From CAZOGW01 sp964579415 (GTDB taxonomy: Bacteria; Actinomycetota; Acidimicrobiia; Spongiisociales; UBA5794), in NCBI GenBank assembly GCA_964579415.1, contig CAZOGW010000001.1:1-64000 (forward strand): 64,000 nt of DNA. The letters are read 5' to 3'. The translations under genes were made by a program, and so were the position numbers. Numbering within the stretch: the first letter of the stretch is position 1; every line of letters begins with the position of its first letter. The notes under the pieces are model-generated. The model searched no databases, was not told the DNA's origin, and saw only the letters and a program-made list of their open reading frames with translations. This document shows positions 30,735-38,475 of this stretch, piece after piece.

Positions 30735-30958
30735 GTCGGATCGTCGTAGGCGAGTTCATGCGGGGGACGGTCCGGCACCGGGTCACCTACCACTCCACTG
30801 AAGATCGGCTTCCACTCCCACTCGGAGCCAGCCGCTCCTGCTCTGATCTGGCTGCGCAACCCGCGCTCGACCAGCTCGCGCAATGTCAACCCGTGCCTCC
30901 GCGCGTAGTCGCGCGCTTGACGTGACAGCTCATCGGGAATCTCGATCGTCGTTTTCAT
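30731..30958 (-). CDS. vapB: VapB-like antitoxin of the second TA pair
   Basis: 75 residues. The N-terminus MKTTIEIPDELSRQARDYAR is the short ribbon-helix-helix form common for antitoxins of PIN toxins. The acidic, proline-rich C-terminus (PVPDRPPHELAYDDPT) is the presumed toxin-binding tail. A TTGACA promoter and an inverted repeat lie immediately upstream, with little or no leader. Confidence 0.82.
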   Translation of the reverse strand: MKTTIEIPDELSRQARDYARRHGLTLRELVERGLRSQIRAGAAGSEWEWKPIFSGVVGDPVPDRPPHELAYDDPT

Positions 30959-30995
30959 ACGGGTTACCGTATTCTGAGACCCGTACCCCTGTCAA
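30959..30995 (-). promoter_or_regulatory. Promoter and inverted repeat of the second vapBC pair
   Basis: On the minus strand TTGACA (30990-30995), an 18-base spacer and TACGGT (30966-30971) end seven bases before the ATG at 30958. A perfect inverted repeat, ACGGGT at 30959-30964 and ACCCGT at 30979-30984, brackets the -10 and is a candidate autoregulatory operator. The transcript probably continues into coxD. Confidence 0.62.
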
Positions 30996-31076
30996 TCTCG
31001 TTCCAGTGACCTGTGACCATGCCCTGGAGCCCTGCGCAAACGGATCGGGCATCTGGTGACCCACTTGCCACGACGG

Positions 31077-31286
31077 TCACGCTTCCGGGTTGGTTAGACC
31101 GGTGACGATCTCGTCCACCTCGAAGCGGGTGGCGGCGATGCGGGTGCGGCACAACTCGATGAGCTGGGCGGCGCGGCGGACCTTCTGCGAAAGGACGTCG
31201 ATGTCGACGTCGGGCGCCTCGATCTCGGCGAGGATCGCCTCCAGCTCGCTCATCGCTTCGGCGTAGCCGATCTCAGGCTCGGTCAT
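31077..31286 (-). CDS. xseB: Exodeoxyribonuclease VII small subunit
   Basis: 69 residues, the usual size. The helical sequence GYAEAMSELEAILAEIEAP and DVLSQKVRRAAQLIELCRTRI match the two-helix XseB family. It binds several-fold to XseA to form the single-strand-specific exonuclease. It overlaps the xseA 3' end by 14 bases, implying coupled translation. Confidence 0.93.
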   Translation of the reverse strand: MTEPEIGYAEAMSELEAILAEIEAPDVDIDVLSQKVRRAAQLIELCRTRIAATRFEVDEIVTGLTNPEA

Positions 31287-32604
31287 CGCTCTCCATGGTG
31301 GCAGCTTCGACCACGCTCGTGATGCGCCCTCCGGCGGTTTCGGTCGTGATGGCGTCTCCGGGCGAGACGTCCAGTGGCGTCCGGACCAGCAGGCCCGAGG
31401 AGTCCCGGGTCAGCGTCCACCCGCGGGCGAGGGTCCGCACCGGGTCGACAGCGCGGACGACACCGTCGACGTGCGCCAGGCGCCGCTCGGCGTCGGCCAG
31501 CGCCCGCCGGCTCTCACGCTCGAGGCGCGCCGTGGCTTGCTCGTACCGGTCCGCCTCTCTCGCCCACCGCATCCCCAGGCCGCGCTGGAGCGTGTGTGCC
31601 GCCAGGTCGGCGCGCCTCACCGCTCCACCCAGCCTGCGGTGCGTGCTCCCGGAGAGGCGGTGTGCCGTCGACTCCACGAAAGTGCCGGCCCGCGCTAGGC
31701 CGCTGGTGGCCGCCGTTGTCACCCGGCGGGCAGCATGGTCGAGGCCGGTGACGAACGTCTCCACCTCGGCGACCAGTTCGGCGGCGCACGCCGTCGGCGT
31801 CTTCAGCGACCTGGCCGCCACCGCGTCCGCCACCGAGGTGTCGATCTCGTGACCGATGCCGGTCCACACCGGTACAGGGCAGGCGGCGATCGCCCGGGCC
31901 ACCCGCTCGTCGTCGAAGGCGGCCAGGTCGGTGCGGGCCCCGCCACCGCGGACCACGGCGAGGAGGTCCAGCCCCCGCCCCGCCAACGCCTCCAGCGCGG
32001 CGACCACCGAAGCGGCGGCGTCGACACCCTGGACCCTGGCGTCGGCGACCGACACAGTGAACCCGAAGCCGGAGCGGCGCAACTCGTCGACGAAGTCGGC
32101 GTGGGCGGCGCTCCCCCGGCTGGTGACCACCCCCACCCGCAGCGGCACCAGGGGTGGCGCCAGGGAGGCGTTGGCGCCGAGCAGTCCCTCGGCATCGAGG
32201 CGCTGCATCAACTCCCTCCGGGCGGCCTCGAGCTGCCCCAGCGTGTAGGCGGGATCGATCCAGGTCATCTGGAGTTGCAGCTCGCCGCGCCCGGCGTAGA
32301 AGCCGACGCGACAACGGATGCGGATGCGGACCCCGTCGGTCATCCGCACCGCCCCGGAGCGGACCAGGAGGCGGTTGACCGCATCGCGGTCGGAGGCGAA
32401 CAGGACGACGGGGAGCCTGGCGGCGACGGCGGAGCCGTCGGGCGTCGCGTCGACCAGCGAGAAGTAGACGTGACCGCTGCGGGCCCGGGCGAGGTCGCGT
32501 ATCTCCCCGGCCACCCACACCTGGTCGGGGAAGGCACGGGCCATGGCCATGGAGATGACCTCGCCCAGCTCGGAAACGCTGAAAGTCGGCTCGGCGGTGA
32601 GCAT
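31273..32604 (-). CDS. xseA: Exodeoxyribonuclease VII large subunit
   Basis: 443 residues. The N-terminal OB fold (VSELGEVISMAMARAFPDQVWVAGEI) is followed by the catalytic domain with GVVTSRGSAAHADF, VVRGGGARTDLAAFDD and GIGHEIDTSVAD. A C-terminal coiled coil (about residues 290-400) binds XseB. It degrades single-stranded DNA during repair. TAGTGT ends six bases before the ATG, so the message is probably leaderless. It is divergent from the ClC gene, 45 bases away. Confidence 0.94.
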   Translation of the reverse strand: MLTAEPTFSVSELGEVISMAMARAFPDQVWVAGEIRDLARARSGHVYFSLVDATPDGSAVAARLPVVLFASDRDAVNRLLVRSGAVRMTDGVRIRIRCRVGFYAGRGELQLQMTWIDPAYTLGQLEAARRELMQRLDAEGLLGANASLAPPLVPLRVGVVTSRGSAAHADFVDELRRSGFGFTVSVADARVQGVDAAASVVAALEALAGRGLDLLAVVRGGGARTDLAAFDDERVARAIAACPVPVWTGIGHEIDTSVADAVAARSLKTPTACAAELVAEVETFVTGLDHAARRVTTAATSGLARAGTFVESTAHRLSGSTHRRLGGAVRRADLAAHTLQRGLGMRWAREADRYEQATARLERESRRALADAERRLAHVDGVVRAVDPVRTLARGWTLTRDSSGLLVRTPLDVSPGDAITTETAGGRITSVVEAATMESDDRA

Positions 32605-32610
32605 GGTGCG

Positions 32611-32616
32611 ACACTA
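32611..32616 (-). promoter_or_regulatory. Probable -10 box (TAGTGT) for xseAB
   Basis: On the minus strand TAGTGT ends six bases before the xseA ATG and no Shine-Dalgarno is visible, which points to a leaderless transcript. The -35 is not clear. Confidence 0.4.
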
Positions 32617-32649
32617 CCGGGACAGGCGCCGACGAATCGGGAGACACGG

Positions 32650-34635
32650 ATGCTGGCCGCCCTGAGGCGGGCCCTGGTGGCGATGGTGGAGGCGCGGGGG
32701 ACGGCGGCCTTCCTCGCCGCCTCGCTGGTGGTGGGGGTCCTCGTCGGCCTCGGCGCCGTGGTGCTGGTGGTCGCCATCGAGGCGGTCACCCGGGTGGCGG
32801 TGTCGCTGCGCCAGGCGCTGCCGTGGGGGCTGTGGGGCGTGCTGCTCACCATCCCGCTGGGCATCACCGCCTCGTGGCTCATCGACCGGCGATTCGGGCC
32901 CGGCATCGAGGGAGGCGGTGTCTCCGAAACCCTGGTGGGGATCTCGATGCGCGCCGGCTACCTGCCTACCCGCTCAATCGGGGCCAAGCTGGCCGCCACC
33001 GCGGCGACGCTGGGGGCTGGCGGCTCGGCCGGGCGCGAGGGCCCGATCGTGCAGATCGGGGCCGCCATCGGGTCGTCGTTCGCCCGCTACACCCGTTTCG
33101 GCGAGGACCAGATACGCAGCCTGGTCGCCGCCGGAGCCGGCGCCGGCATCGGTGCCGCCTTCAACGCCCCCATCGCCGGGATGCTGTTCGCCATGGAGGT
33201 GATCCTGGGCAACTTCGCCCTGCGCCACATCAACGCGGTCGTGGTCGCCTCCGTCGCCGCCTCGGTGACGGCACGCGAGTTGCTCGGCGAGGAGGCGATC
33301 CTCAGCTCGCCGTCGCACAGCTTGGGCCACCCCGCCGAGCTGGCGATCTACGTGGCGCTGGGCGTGCTCGCCGCCGGCGCCGGGCTCGCCTACGTCTGGG
33401 CCGCCGACCACATCGAACCACTGTCGCGGCGGCTGCGCGGCGTCCTGCGACCCCTCGCCGGCGGGTTGGTGGTGGCACTTCTGGTGATGGTCGAACCGAC
33501 CGCGCTGGGAACCGGTCAGGCCTTCCTCTCGGCGGTGCTGCGCCTGGTCGACACCTCCTCGATCGCCTGGTACGCCTTCCTCGGCATCGCCGCCGTCAAG
33601 CTCCTCGCCGCCACCACCACCAACAACACCGGCGGGTCGGGTGGATCGATGATGCCCAGCCTGGTCATCGGGGGTTGCCTCGGCGCCGCACTCGCCCTGG
33701 CGGTGGCGCCGGTATGGGGGTTGTCGGACCTGAACATCGGCGCCTTCGCCGTGGTGGGGATGGCCGCCACGTTCGCCGCCACCGGGAAGGCACCGCTCAC
33801 CTCGATCATCATCGTGTTCGAGATCACCGGCGACTACAACCTGGTGCTGCCCCTGATGCTGGCGTCGTCGCTGGCGACCTTCGTCTATGACCGGTTCCAG
33901 TCCGAGAGCGACTACACCCTCCCGCTGGTGCGCCGGGGCATCCACCTGCAGCGCACCGAAGACATCGACCTCCTCGACACCGTCCAGGTGGGTGAGGTGA
34001 TGACGCCGCCGGGCACCGTCCTCGACCCGGCCAACCTGGCTCTCGAGGCCGCCGCCGCGCTGGAGGCGGAGCGTCACCACGGTGCCGCGGTGGTGCGTGA
34101 CGGCCGGCTGGTGGGGATCGCCACCGCCACCGACCTGGCGGCGGCACGACAGGATCCGAGTCTCTCCGTCGGAGACGTGATGACCACTTCGGTGATCACC
34201 GTGGAACCGCGCATGGCGGTCTCGGCAGCCCTGGCACGCATGGCGTCACTCGGCATCGGACGCCTGCCTGTCGTCGCCGAGGGCAGCCGCGACCGGCTGG
34301 TGGGAATGTTCCGCCGTGAGAGCGTGGTCCACGCCTACCACGAAGCCCTCGCCGGGACGACCGACCGGGCGATGTACCGGGAGCGGCTGCGGGCACGCCG
34401 CCAGCCCGGCGCCGGCTTCTTCGAGCTGCCCATCCCGGCGCGGTCGCCGGTGCACGGCAAGGCGGTGCGGGAGGTGACGTGGCCGGAAGAGGTAACCCTG
34501 GTCTCGGTGCGGCGCGACGACCGCGTGATCATCCCCCAGGGCGACACGGTGCTGATGAGCGGTGACACCGTGACCGCCTTTGGCACCTCGGAAGCGCGGC
34601 TCGAAGTTGCGCACGTGCTCGAACATGGCGCGTAG
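32650..34635 (+). CDS. ClC-type chloride channel/transporter with CBS pair and TrkA_C domain
   Basis: 661 residues from the ATG at 32650 (gggagacac upstream). About ten membrane segments occupy residues 15-420. The gating-glutamate motif is intact (GSAGREGPIVQIG). The first selectivity motif is changed (GPGIEGGGVSE instead of GSGIPE), and the third reads GSGGSMMPSLVIGG rather than a Phe/Ala-Pro form. Residues about 440-560 form two CBS domains (regulatory nucleotide binding). The last 90 residues (VHGKAVREVTWPEEVTLVSVRRDD..VLMSGDTVTAFG) are a TrkA_C/RCK_C domain. Probable function: regulated anion transport or H+/Cl- exchange; ion preference is not predictable. Confidence 0.85.
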   Translation: MLAALRRALVAMVEARGTAAFLAASLVVGVLVGLGAVVLVVAIEAVTRVAVSLRQALPWGLWGVLLTIPLGITASWLIDRRFGPGIEGGGVSETLVGISMRAGYLPTRSIGAKLAATAATLGAGGSAGREGPIVQIGAAIGSSFARYTRFGEDQIRSLVAAGAGAGIGAAFNAPIAGMLFAMEVILGNFALRHINAVVVASVAASVTARELLGEEAILSSPSHSLGHPAELAIYVALGVLAAGAGLAYVWAADHIEPLSRRLRGVLRPLAGGLVVALLVMVEPTALGTGQAFLSAVLRLVDTSSIAWYAFLGIAAVKLLAATTTNNTGGSGGSMMPSLVIGGCLGAALALAVAPVWGLSDLNIGAFAVVGMAATFAATGKAPLTSIIIVFEITGDYNLVLPLMLASSLATFVYDRFQSESDYTLPLVRRGIHLQRTEDIDLLDTVQVGEVMTPPGTVLDPANLALEAAAALEAERHHGAAVVRDGRLVGIATATDLAAARQDPSLSVGDVMTTSVITVEPRMAVSAALARMASLGIGRLPVVAEGSRDRLVGMFRRESVVHAYHEALAGTTDRAMYRERLRARRQPGAGFFELPIPARSPVHGKAVREVTWPEEVTLVSVRRDDRVIIPQGDTVLMSGDTVTAFGTSEARLEVAHVLEHGA

Positions 34636-34637
34636 AC

Positions 34638-34709
34638 GGGAGGTACTTGGTACTTGGTACTTGGAGTCGCGAATACCAAGTACCAGGCACCAAGTACTAA
34701 GTACCTCCC
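34638..34709. repeat. Nine-unit heptamer element forming a long hairpin (bidirectional terminator candidate)
   Basis: From 34642 to 34704 there are nine heptamers in strict register: GGTACTT x3, GGAGTCG, CGAATAC, CAAGTAC, CAGGCAC, CAAGTAC, TAAGTAC. The arms 34638-34664 and 34676-34709 pair around a loop containing GTCGC, the same loop core as the element at 4017-4086. It separates the convergent ClC and aminotransferase genes, and the aminotransferase TAG stop lies inside it. Confidence 0.88.
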
Positions 34710-35929
34710 AGAGCACGCAACTCGTCGAGTACCCGATCCACTTCCTCCACGCTGTTGTAATGCACGAAGCCGATGCGGACCAGCCCACCGTGATCGAGTG
34801 TCCCCAGCGAGCGCATCACCTCGAGGGCGTAGTAGTGGCCGTCCCAGGTGAAGATCCCGGCCGCCCCGAGGCGCTCGGCGACCTGCCGCGGGGTCATGCC
34901 CGCCACAGCCACCGCGAAGGTGGGGGTGCGCCCACCGGCCTCGCCGATCCCGTGGAGGGTGACGTGGTCGAGCCCGGCGATGCCGGCGAGGAACCGCTCC
35001 GAGAGGAGCCGCTCGTACCCGACGATGCCGGCCATCGCCGCCGAGATGCGGGAGCGGCGGGAGTCGCCCTCCCCCAGTGAGGCGATGTAGTCGACGGCGG
35101 CGGTGACTCCGGCGAGGCTCTCGAAACTCTGCGTGCCCGACTCCCACTTCCCCGGCGGATCGGCGGGCGCCGGGCGGATCTTCACCGCGTCCAGGGATGC
35201 CATCAGCTCCAGCCGGCCCCACAGGGCGCCGGTGTGAGGGCCGAAGAACTTGTACGCCGAGGCCGCCAGGAAGTCACAGCCGAGTGCGGCGACGTCGACG
35301 GGACCGTGTGGCGTGTAGTGCACCGCGTCCACGTAGCACAGCGCCCCGGCGTCGTGGGCTGCGGCGGCGATGGCGGCGACGTCGACCACGGTGCCGATGG
35401 CGTTGGAGGCGTGGGTGACGGCGACGAGCCGGGTGCGGTCGGTGACAGCGGCAGCGACGGCGTCGGGGACGAGCCGGCCGGTGGTGGTGTCGAAGTCGAC
35501 CAGGCGTACCGTGGCGCCCGCCTCCCCGGCGGCCTGCATCCACGACGAGATGTTGGCGTCGTGGTCGAGCCGGGTGCACACCACCTCGTCGCCCGGGCCC
35601 CAGGTCCGCGCCAGCGCCCGGCCCAGCGCCAGGGTCAGCGACGTCATGTTCTGCCCGAAGGAGATCTCCCTCGGATCGGCGGCCCCGAACAGGTCGGCCA
35701 CGGCGCTTCGCGCCGCCTCGACCACGGCGCCGGTCTCCTCGCTGGTGACGAACGGGCCACCGAGGTTGGAGCCACCCCGCCGCAGGAAGCCGGCGACGGC
35801 CTCGACGACGGTGTCGGGCACCTGGGTCCCGCCGGGACCGTCGGCATAGACCACGGGCCGGCCGTCGAGCATGCGGGACAGGGCGGGGAAGCGGGAGCGG
35901 ATGGCGGTGATGTCGAACATGGCGGGCAC
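34697..35929 (-). CDS. Class V aminotransferase / cysteine desulfurase-like protein
   Basis: 410 residues from a GTG at 35929 (GGGAGG four bases upstream); an ATG at 35920 is the alternative. PLP-binding features are the His in LDHDANISSW, the Asp in CYVDAVHYTPH and the Lys in SAYKFFGPHTG, which would form the Schiff base. It resembles the VC1184-type cysteine-desulfurase-like subfamily rather than IscS or SufS, and no iron-sulfur assembly genes are adjacent. Substrate is unknown. The C-terminus (ALGGT-stop) ends inside the heptamer hairpin. Confidence 0.83.
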   Translation of the reverse strand: MPAMFDITAIRSRFPALSRMLDGRPVVYADGPGGTQVPDTVVEAVAGFLRRGGSNLGGPFVTSEETGAVVEAARSAVADLFGAADPREISFGQNMTSLTLALGRALARTWGPGDEVVCTRLDHDANISSWMQAAGEAGATVRLVDFDTTTGRLVPDAVAAAVTDRTRLVAVTHASNAIGTVVDVAAIAAAAHDAGALCYVDAVHYTPHGPVDVAALGCDFLAASAYKFFGPHTGALWGRLELMASLDAVKIRPAPADPPGKWESGTQSFESLAGVTAAVDYIASLGEGDSRRSRISAAMAGIVGYERLLSERFLAGIAGLDHVTLHGIGEAGGRTPTFAVAVAGMTPRQVAERLGAAGIFTWDGHYYALEVMRSLGTLDHGGLVRIGFVHYNSVEEVDRVLDELRALGGT

Positions 35930-35975
35930 GCTACCTCCCGTCTCCCCCGCTTGAGGGCGGATGTGCCGCTCCCGC

Positions 35976-35981
35976 TAGATT
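35976..35981 (+). promoter_or_regulatory. Probable -10 box (TAGATT) of the manC operon
   Basis: TAGATT ends seven bases before the ATG at 35989. TTGAGG at 35951-35956 is a possible -35 with a 19-base spacer. No ribosome site is visible, so the transcript is probably leaderless. Confidence 0.45.
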
Positions 35982-35988
35982 CCGGGCC

Positions 35989-37335
35989 ATGACCACAACG
36001 CACGTCGTGCCGGTCGTGCTCTCTGGCGGCTCGGGGACCCGTTTGTGGCCCTCGTCGCGGAAGGAGTCGCCCAAGCAGCTCCTCCCGCTGGCCGGGAACC
36101 GCACCGTGCTCCACGACACATTGCGGCGGGTCAGCGGATTGGAGGGGCGCCGGCCGCCGCTGGTGGTGTGCAACGAGATCCAGGCCGAGGCCGTCGCCGT
36201 CGAGGTGGCGCTGGCCGGCGAGGGAGGCCGGCTCGTCATCGAGCCGGTGGGCCGCAACACCGCACCCGCCATCGCTGCCGCCGCCCTGGTGGTCGAAGAT
36301 CGCGGCGACCTGTTGCTGGTGATGCCTGCCGACCATGTCATCGGAGACGTAGAGGCCTTCCTCGCCGCCGTCATCGCCGGCATGCAGCCCGCCGCCGGCG
36401 GGGCGTTGGTGACGTTCGGCGTCGTGCCCGCCTACGGGGCCACCGGCTACGGCTACATCGAGGTGGGGGAAGCAGCCGGCGGCGCCCACCGCATCGCAAG
36501 GTTCGTGGAGAAGCCGGATCAGGAGACCGCCGACGCCTTCGTCGCCGGCGGCACGCACCTGTGGAACAGCGGCATGTACCTGTTCCAGGCGAGCAGGTAC
36601 CTCGGGGAGTTGGGCCGGCTCCACCCGGCCATGCTGGCGGCGTGCGAGAGCGCCGTCGACCGGGCCCGGATCGACGAGGCGGGCAACCTCCACCTCGACC
36701 CTGAGGCCTTCGCCGCAGCCCCGGCAGACTCGATCGACTACGCCGTCATGGAGCACACCGACGCCGGGATCGTGGTGCCGCTCGACGCCGCCTGGACCGA
36801 CCTCGGTTCCTGGGCCTCCGTCAACGACATCGCCCCTGCCGACGAGGCCGGCAACACCGTCGTCGGCGACGTGGTCACCCTCGACACCAGCAACTCGTAC
36901 CTGCGCAGCGAGCATGGCCTGCTGGCGGTGATCGGCGTCGACGGCATCGCCGCCATCACCACGCCCGACGCCACCCTGATCACCTCGCTCGACCGCACCG
37001 AGGAGGTCAAGCCGCTGGTGGAAGGACTCGTCACCGAAGGGCGGGCCGAGGTCGACATGGCCACCTCTCAGCACCACCTGTGGGGCCGGGTGACGGTGGT
37101 GGTACGCCACGGCGACGCCACGGTCGAGACGGTGACGGTGCGGCCCGGCCATCAGGTCGCGGTCTGGCCGGGTCACTGGGTCGTGCTCGACGGGTCCGCC
37201 TCCGACGGCGGGCGCCGGCTGGGCCCGGGCGGTTCGCTGGATGTCGCCGACGGGGATTCCATCCGGCTCGCCAATGCGGGCGGCGGCGACCTGATCATGC
37301 TGGCGGTGCGCCTCCCGGAGGACGGGGTGCCGTGA
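35989..37335 (+). CDS. manC: Mannose-1-phosphate guanylyltransferase
   Basis: 448 residues. The nucleotidyltransferase signature VVLSGGSGTRLWPSSRKESP is at residues 6-25, with PKQLLPL directly after and FVEKPD near residue 170. A left-handed helix/cupin-like C-terminal part (VTVRPGHQVAVWPGHW) resembles the isomerase half of bifunctional enzymes but lacks a full phosphomannose isomerase motif by eye. It makes GDP-mannose from mannose-1-phosphate and GTP for cell-wall glycans or glycolipids. It overlaps the next gene by four bases. Confidence 0.88.
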   Translation: MTTTHVVPVVLSGGSGTRLWPSSRKESPKQLLPLAGNRTVLHDTLRRVSGLEGRRPPLVVCNEIQAEAVAVEVALAGEGGRLVIEPVGRNTAPAIAAAALVVEDRGDLLLVMPADHVIGDVEAFLAAVIAGMQPAAGGALVTFGVVPAYGATGYGYIEVGEAAGGAHRIARFVEKPDQETADAFVAGGTHLWNSGMYLFQASRYLGELGRLHPAMLAACESAVDRARIDEAGNLHLDPEAFAAAPADSIDYAVMEHTDAGIVVPLDAAWTDLGSWASVNDIAPADEAGNTVVGDVVTLDTSNSYLRSEHGLLAVIGVDGIAAITTPDATLITSLDRTEEVKPLVEGLVTEGRAEVDMATSQHHLWGRVTVVVRHGDATVETVTVRPGHQVAVWPGHWVVLDGSASDGGRRLGPGGSLDVADGDSIRLANAGGGDLIMLAVRLPEDGVP

Positions 37336-37733
37336 CGGAGGTGGTGTTCCTCGCCGCCGGCGTCGTCCTCGGCTGGCTGCTGGGTCGCCGCACCAGCCAG
37401 CCTCCGCGTTCCCCGGGCACACCGAACGGGAACACCGAGGGCAGGCGCCTCACCCGGAAGCAGCAGCAGATTGTGGCCATGCTGCCACCCGACCCCACCC
37501 CCAAGACGCTCGAGCAGCTCCTCGCCGAGGAGGTCGAGGAGACCGGCGTCGACCGCATCACCGGCGCCGGCGGTATCCCTTTGCCGGTGCGGCTCAAGGT
37601 CTACCACCGGGACCGGCCCGGCCTCGGTGAGTGCGACGAGTCCCACCTCAGGTTCACCCTCACCGCCCACACCGACCCCTCGGAAGCCACCGTCGAGACC
37701 ACCCATCTCGTCTGCGACGCCACCCGGCCATAG
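37332..37733 (+). CDS. Small single-pass membrane protein of unknown function
   Basis: 133 residues from a GTG at 37332 that overlaps the manC stop (GTGA). An N-terminal membrane segment (VVFLAAGVVLGWLLGRR) is followed by a cytoplasmic-looking domain with PPDPTPKTLEQLLAEEVEETGVDRI and a C-terminal beta-rich portion (VRLKVYHRDRPGLGECDESHLRFTL). I recognise no family. Translational coupling to manC suggests a role linked to envelope sugar metabolism, but this is only context. Confidence 0.7.
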   Translation: MTEVVFLAAGVVLGWLLGRRTSQPPRSPGTPNGNTEGRRLTRKQQQIVAMLPPDPTPKTLEQLLAEEVEETGVDRITGAGGIPLPVRLKVYHRDRPGLGECDESHLRFTLTAHTDPSEATVETTHLVCDATRP

Positions 37734-37799
37734 AGCCCGGAGACGGGTGGCCACGGGCCCGTGCGGGGAAGAAAGAAATCATGGAACCCGGAGTGGGGG

Positions 37800-37887
37800 T
37801 GGTGCGTCTCGCTTATGAGACAAGGGACCAATTCCCGAGCCTCATCCTCCCCTTCCGGGAATCGGCCCCTCGCAAGAGGGGCCTTTT
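37800..37887 (+). ncRNA. Candidate structured small RNA ending in an intrinsic terminator
   Basis: Three hairpins follow one another closely: GTCTC/GAGAC (37806-37821, loop GCTTAT), ATTCCCG/CGGGAAT (37831-37862) with an 18-base C-rich loop containing ATCCTCCCC, and the terminator stem at 37864-37883 followed by TTTT. The exposed CCUCCCC is complementary to a Shine-Dalgarno sequence, as in some trans-acting small RNAs. It lies in a 174-base space between convergent genes. It may instead be only the 3' untranslated region of the gene ending at 37733. The 5' end is not defined. Confidence 0.42.
37864..37887 (+). terminator. Intrinsic terminator
   Basis: GGCCCCT (37864-37870) and AGGGGCC (37877-37883) form a perfect 7-base-pair stem with a six-base loop, directly followed by TTTT. 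It is the only classical stem plus T-run terminator I found in the window. Confidence 0.8.
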
Positions 37888-37897
37888 CCTTTGGTGG

Positions 37898-37918
37898 GTA
37901 CTACGTATCAGGTACAGG
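37898..37918. repeat. Short heptamer array overlapping the MarR gene end
   Basis: Three units in register: GTACTAC, GTATCAG, GTACAGG. The stop codon of the minus-strand MarR gene (37908-37910) lies inside the second unit. Confidence 0.65.
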
Positions 37919-38390
37919 CTTCGGGAGGGCCCGAAGCGCTGGTGAGGCGGGTGGTGACTTCGATCAGTGTGGCGATCTCTTCGTCGTCGAGGTGGGCGGC
38001 GAAATGTTCCTGGATGCCCCGGCGGTGGATGGGGGCGCTGCGGCGGAACACGTCCCTGCCCTCCCCTGTCATCTCGACGTAGGTGCCACGGCGATCACCG
38101 GGGCTCTGCGACCGGCCCACCAGGCCGGCCCTCTCCATGCGGTCCACCAGTCGGGTGGCGGCGCTGCGGCTGAGGAGGCGCCGCTCCGCCAGCGCGTGCA
38201 TGCGGAGCCGCCCGTCGGGTGTCGACCCCAGGATCAACAGCACCTCGTACCAGGTGAGCGGTATGCCCACCTCTTCCAGCAGTTCCTGCTCCAGGCGCCC
38301 CACCAACGAGGCGTGAGCGGCGAGCAACCCCCGCCAGGCCTCCACGGCGGGCGTCGTCCGGGTGGCGATGCGCTGTGTCGACGACGTCAC
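37908..38390 (-). CDS. MarR-family transcriptional regulator
   Basis: 160 residues from a GTG at 38390. The winged-helix core is clear: LTWYEVLLILGSTPDGRLRMHALAERR, the recognition helix SRSAATRLVDRMERAGLV, and the wing GDRRGTYVEMT. It should act as a dimeric repressor responding to a small molecule. It is divergent from the HerA-like ATPase gene with 85 bases between them, so that gene is a plausible target. Its last codons (EACT-stop) lie in a heptamer array. Confidence 0.88.
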   Translation of the reverse strand: MTSSTQRIATRTTPAVEAWRGLLAAHASLVGRLEQELLEEVGIPLTWYEVLLILGSTPDGRLRMHALAERRLLSRSAATRLVDRMERAGLVGRSQSPGDRRGTYVEMTGEGRDVFRRSAPIHRRGIQEHFAAHLDDEEIATLIEVTTRLTSASGPPEACT

Positions 38391-38475
38391 CTTCCTGAGA
38401 CTAGATCAGGCAACCGGCAATCATCGCCGCGACAGGCTCCATCTACACTCGCCGGACGCGACCAGGAGATCTACG

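Noticed and set aside
37735..37887. tmRNA or tRNA-like gene
   Set aside because: No acceptor stem, T-loop (TTCRANY) or tag reading frame could be found.
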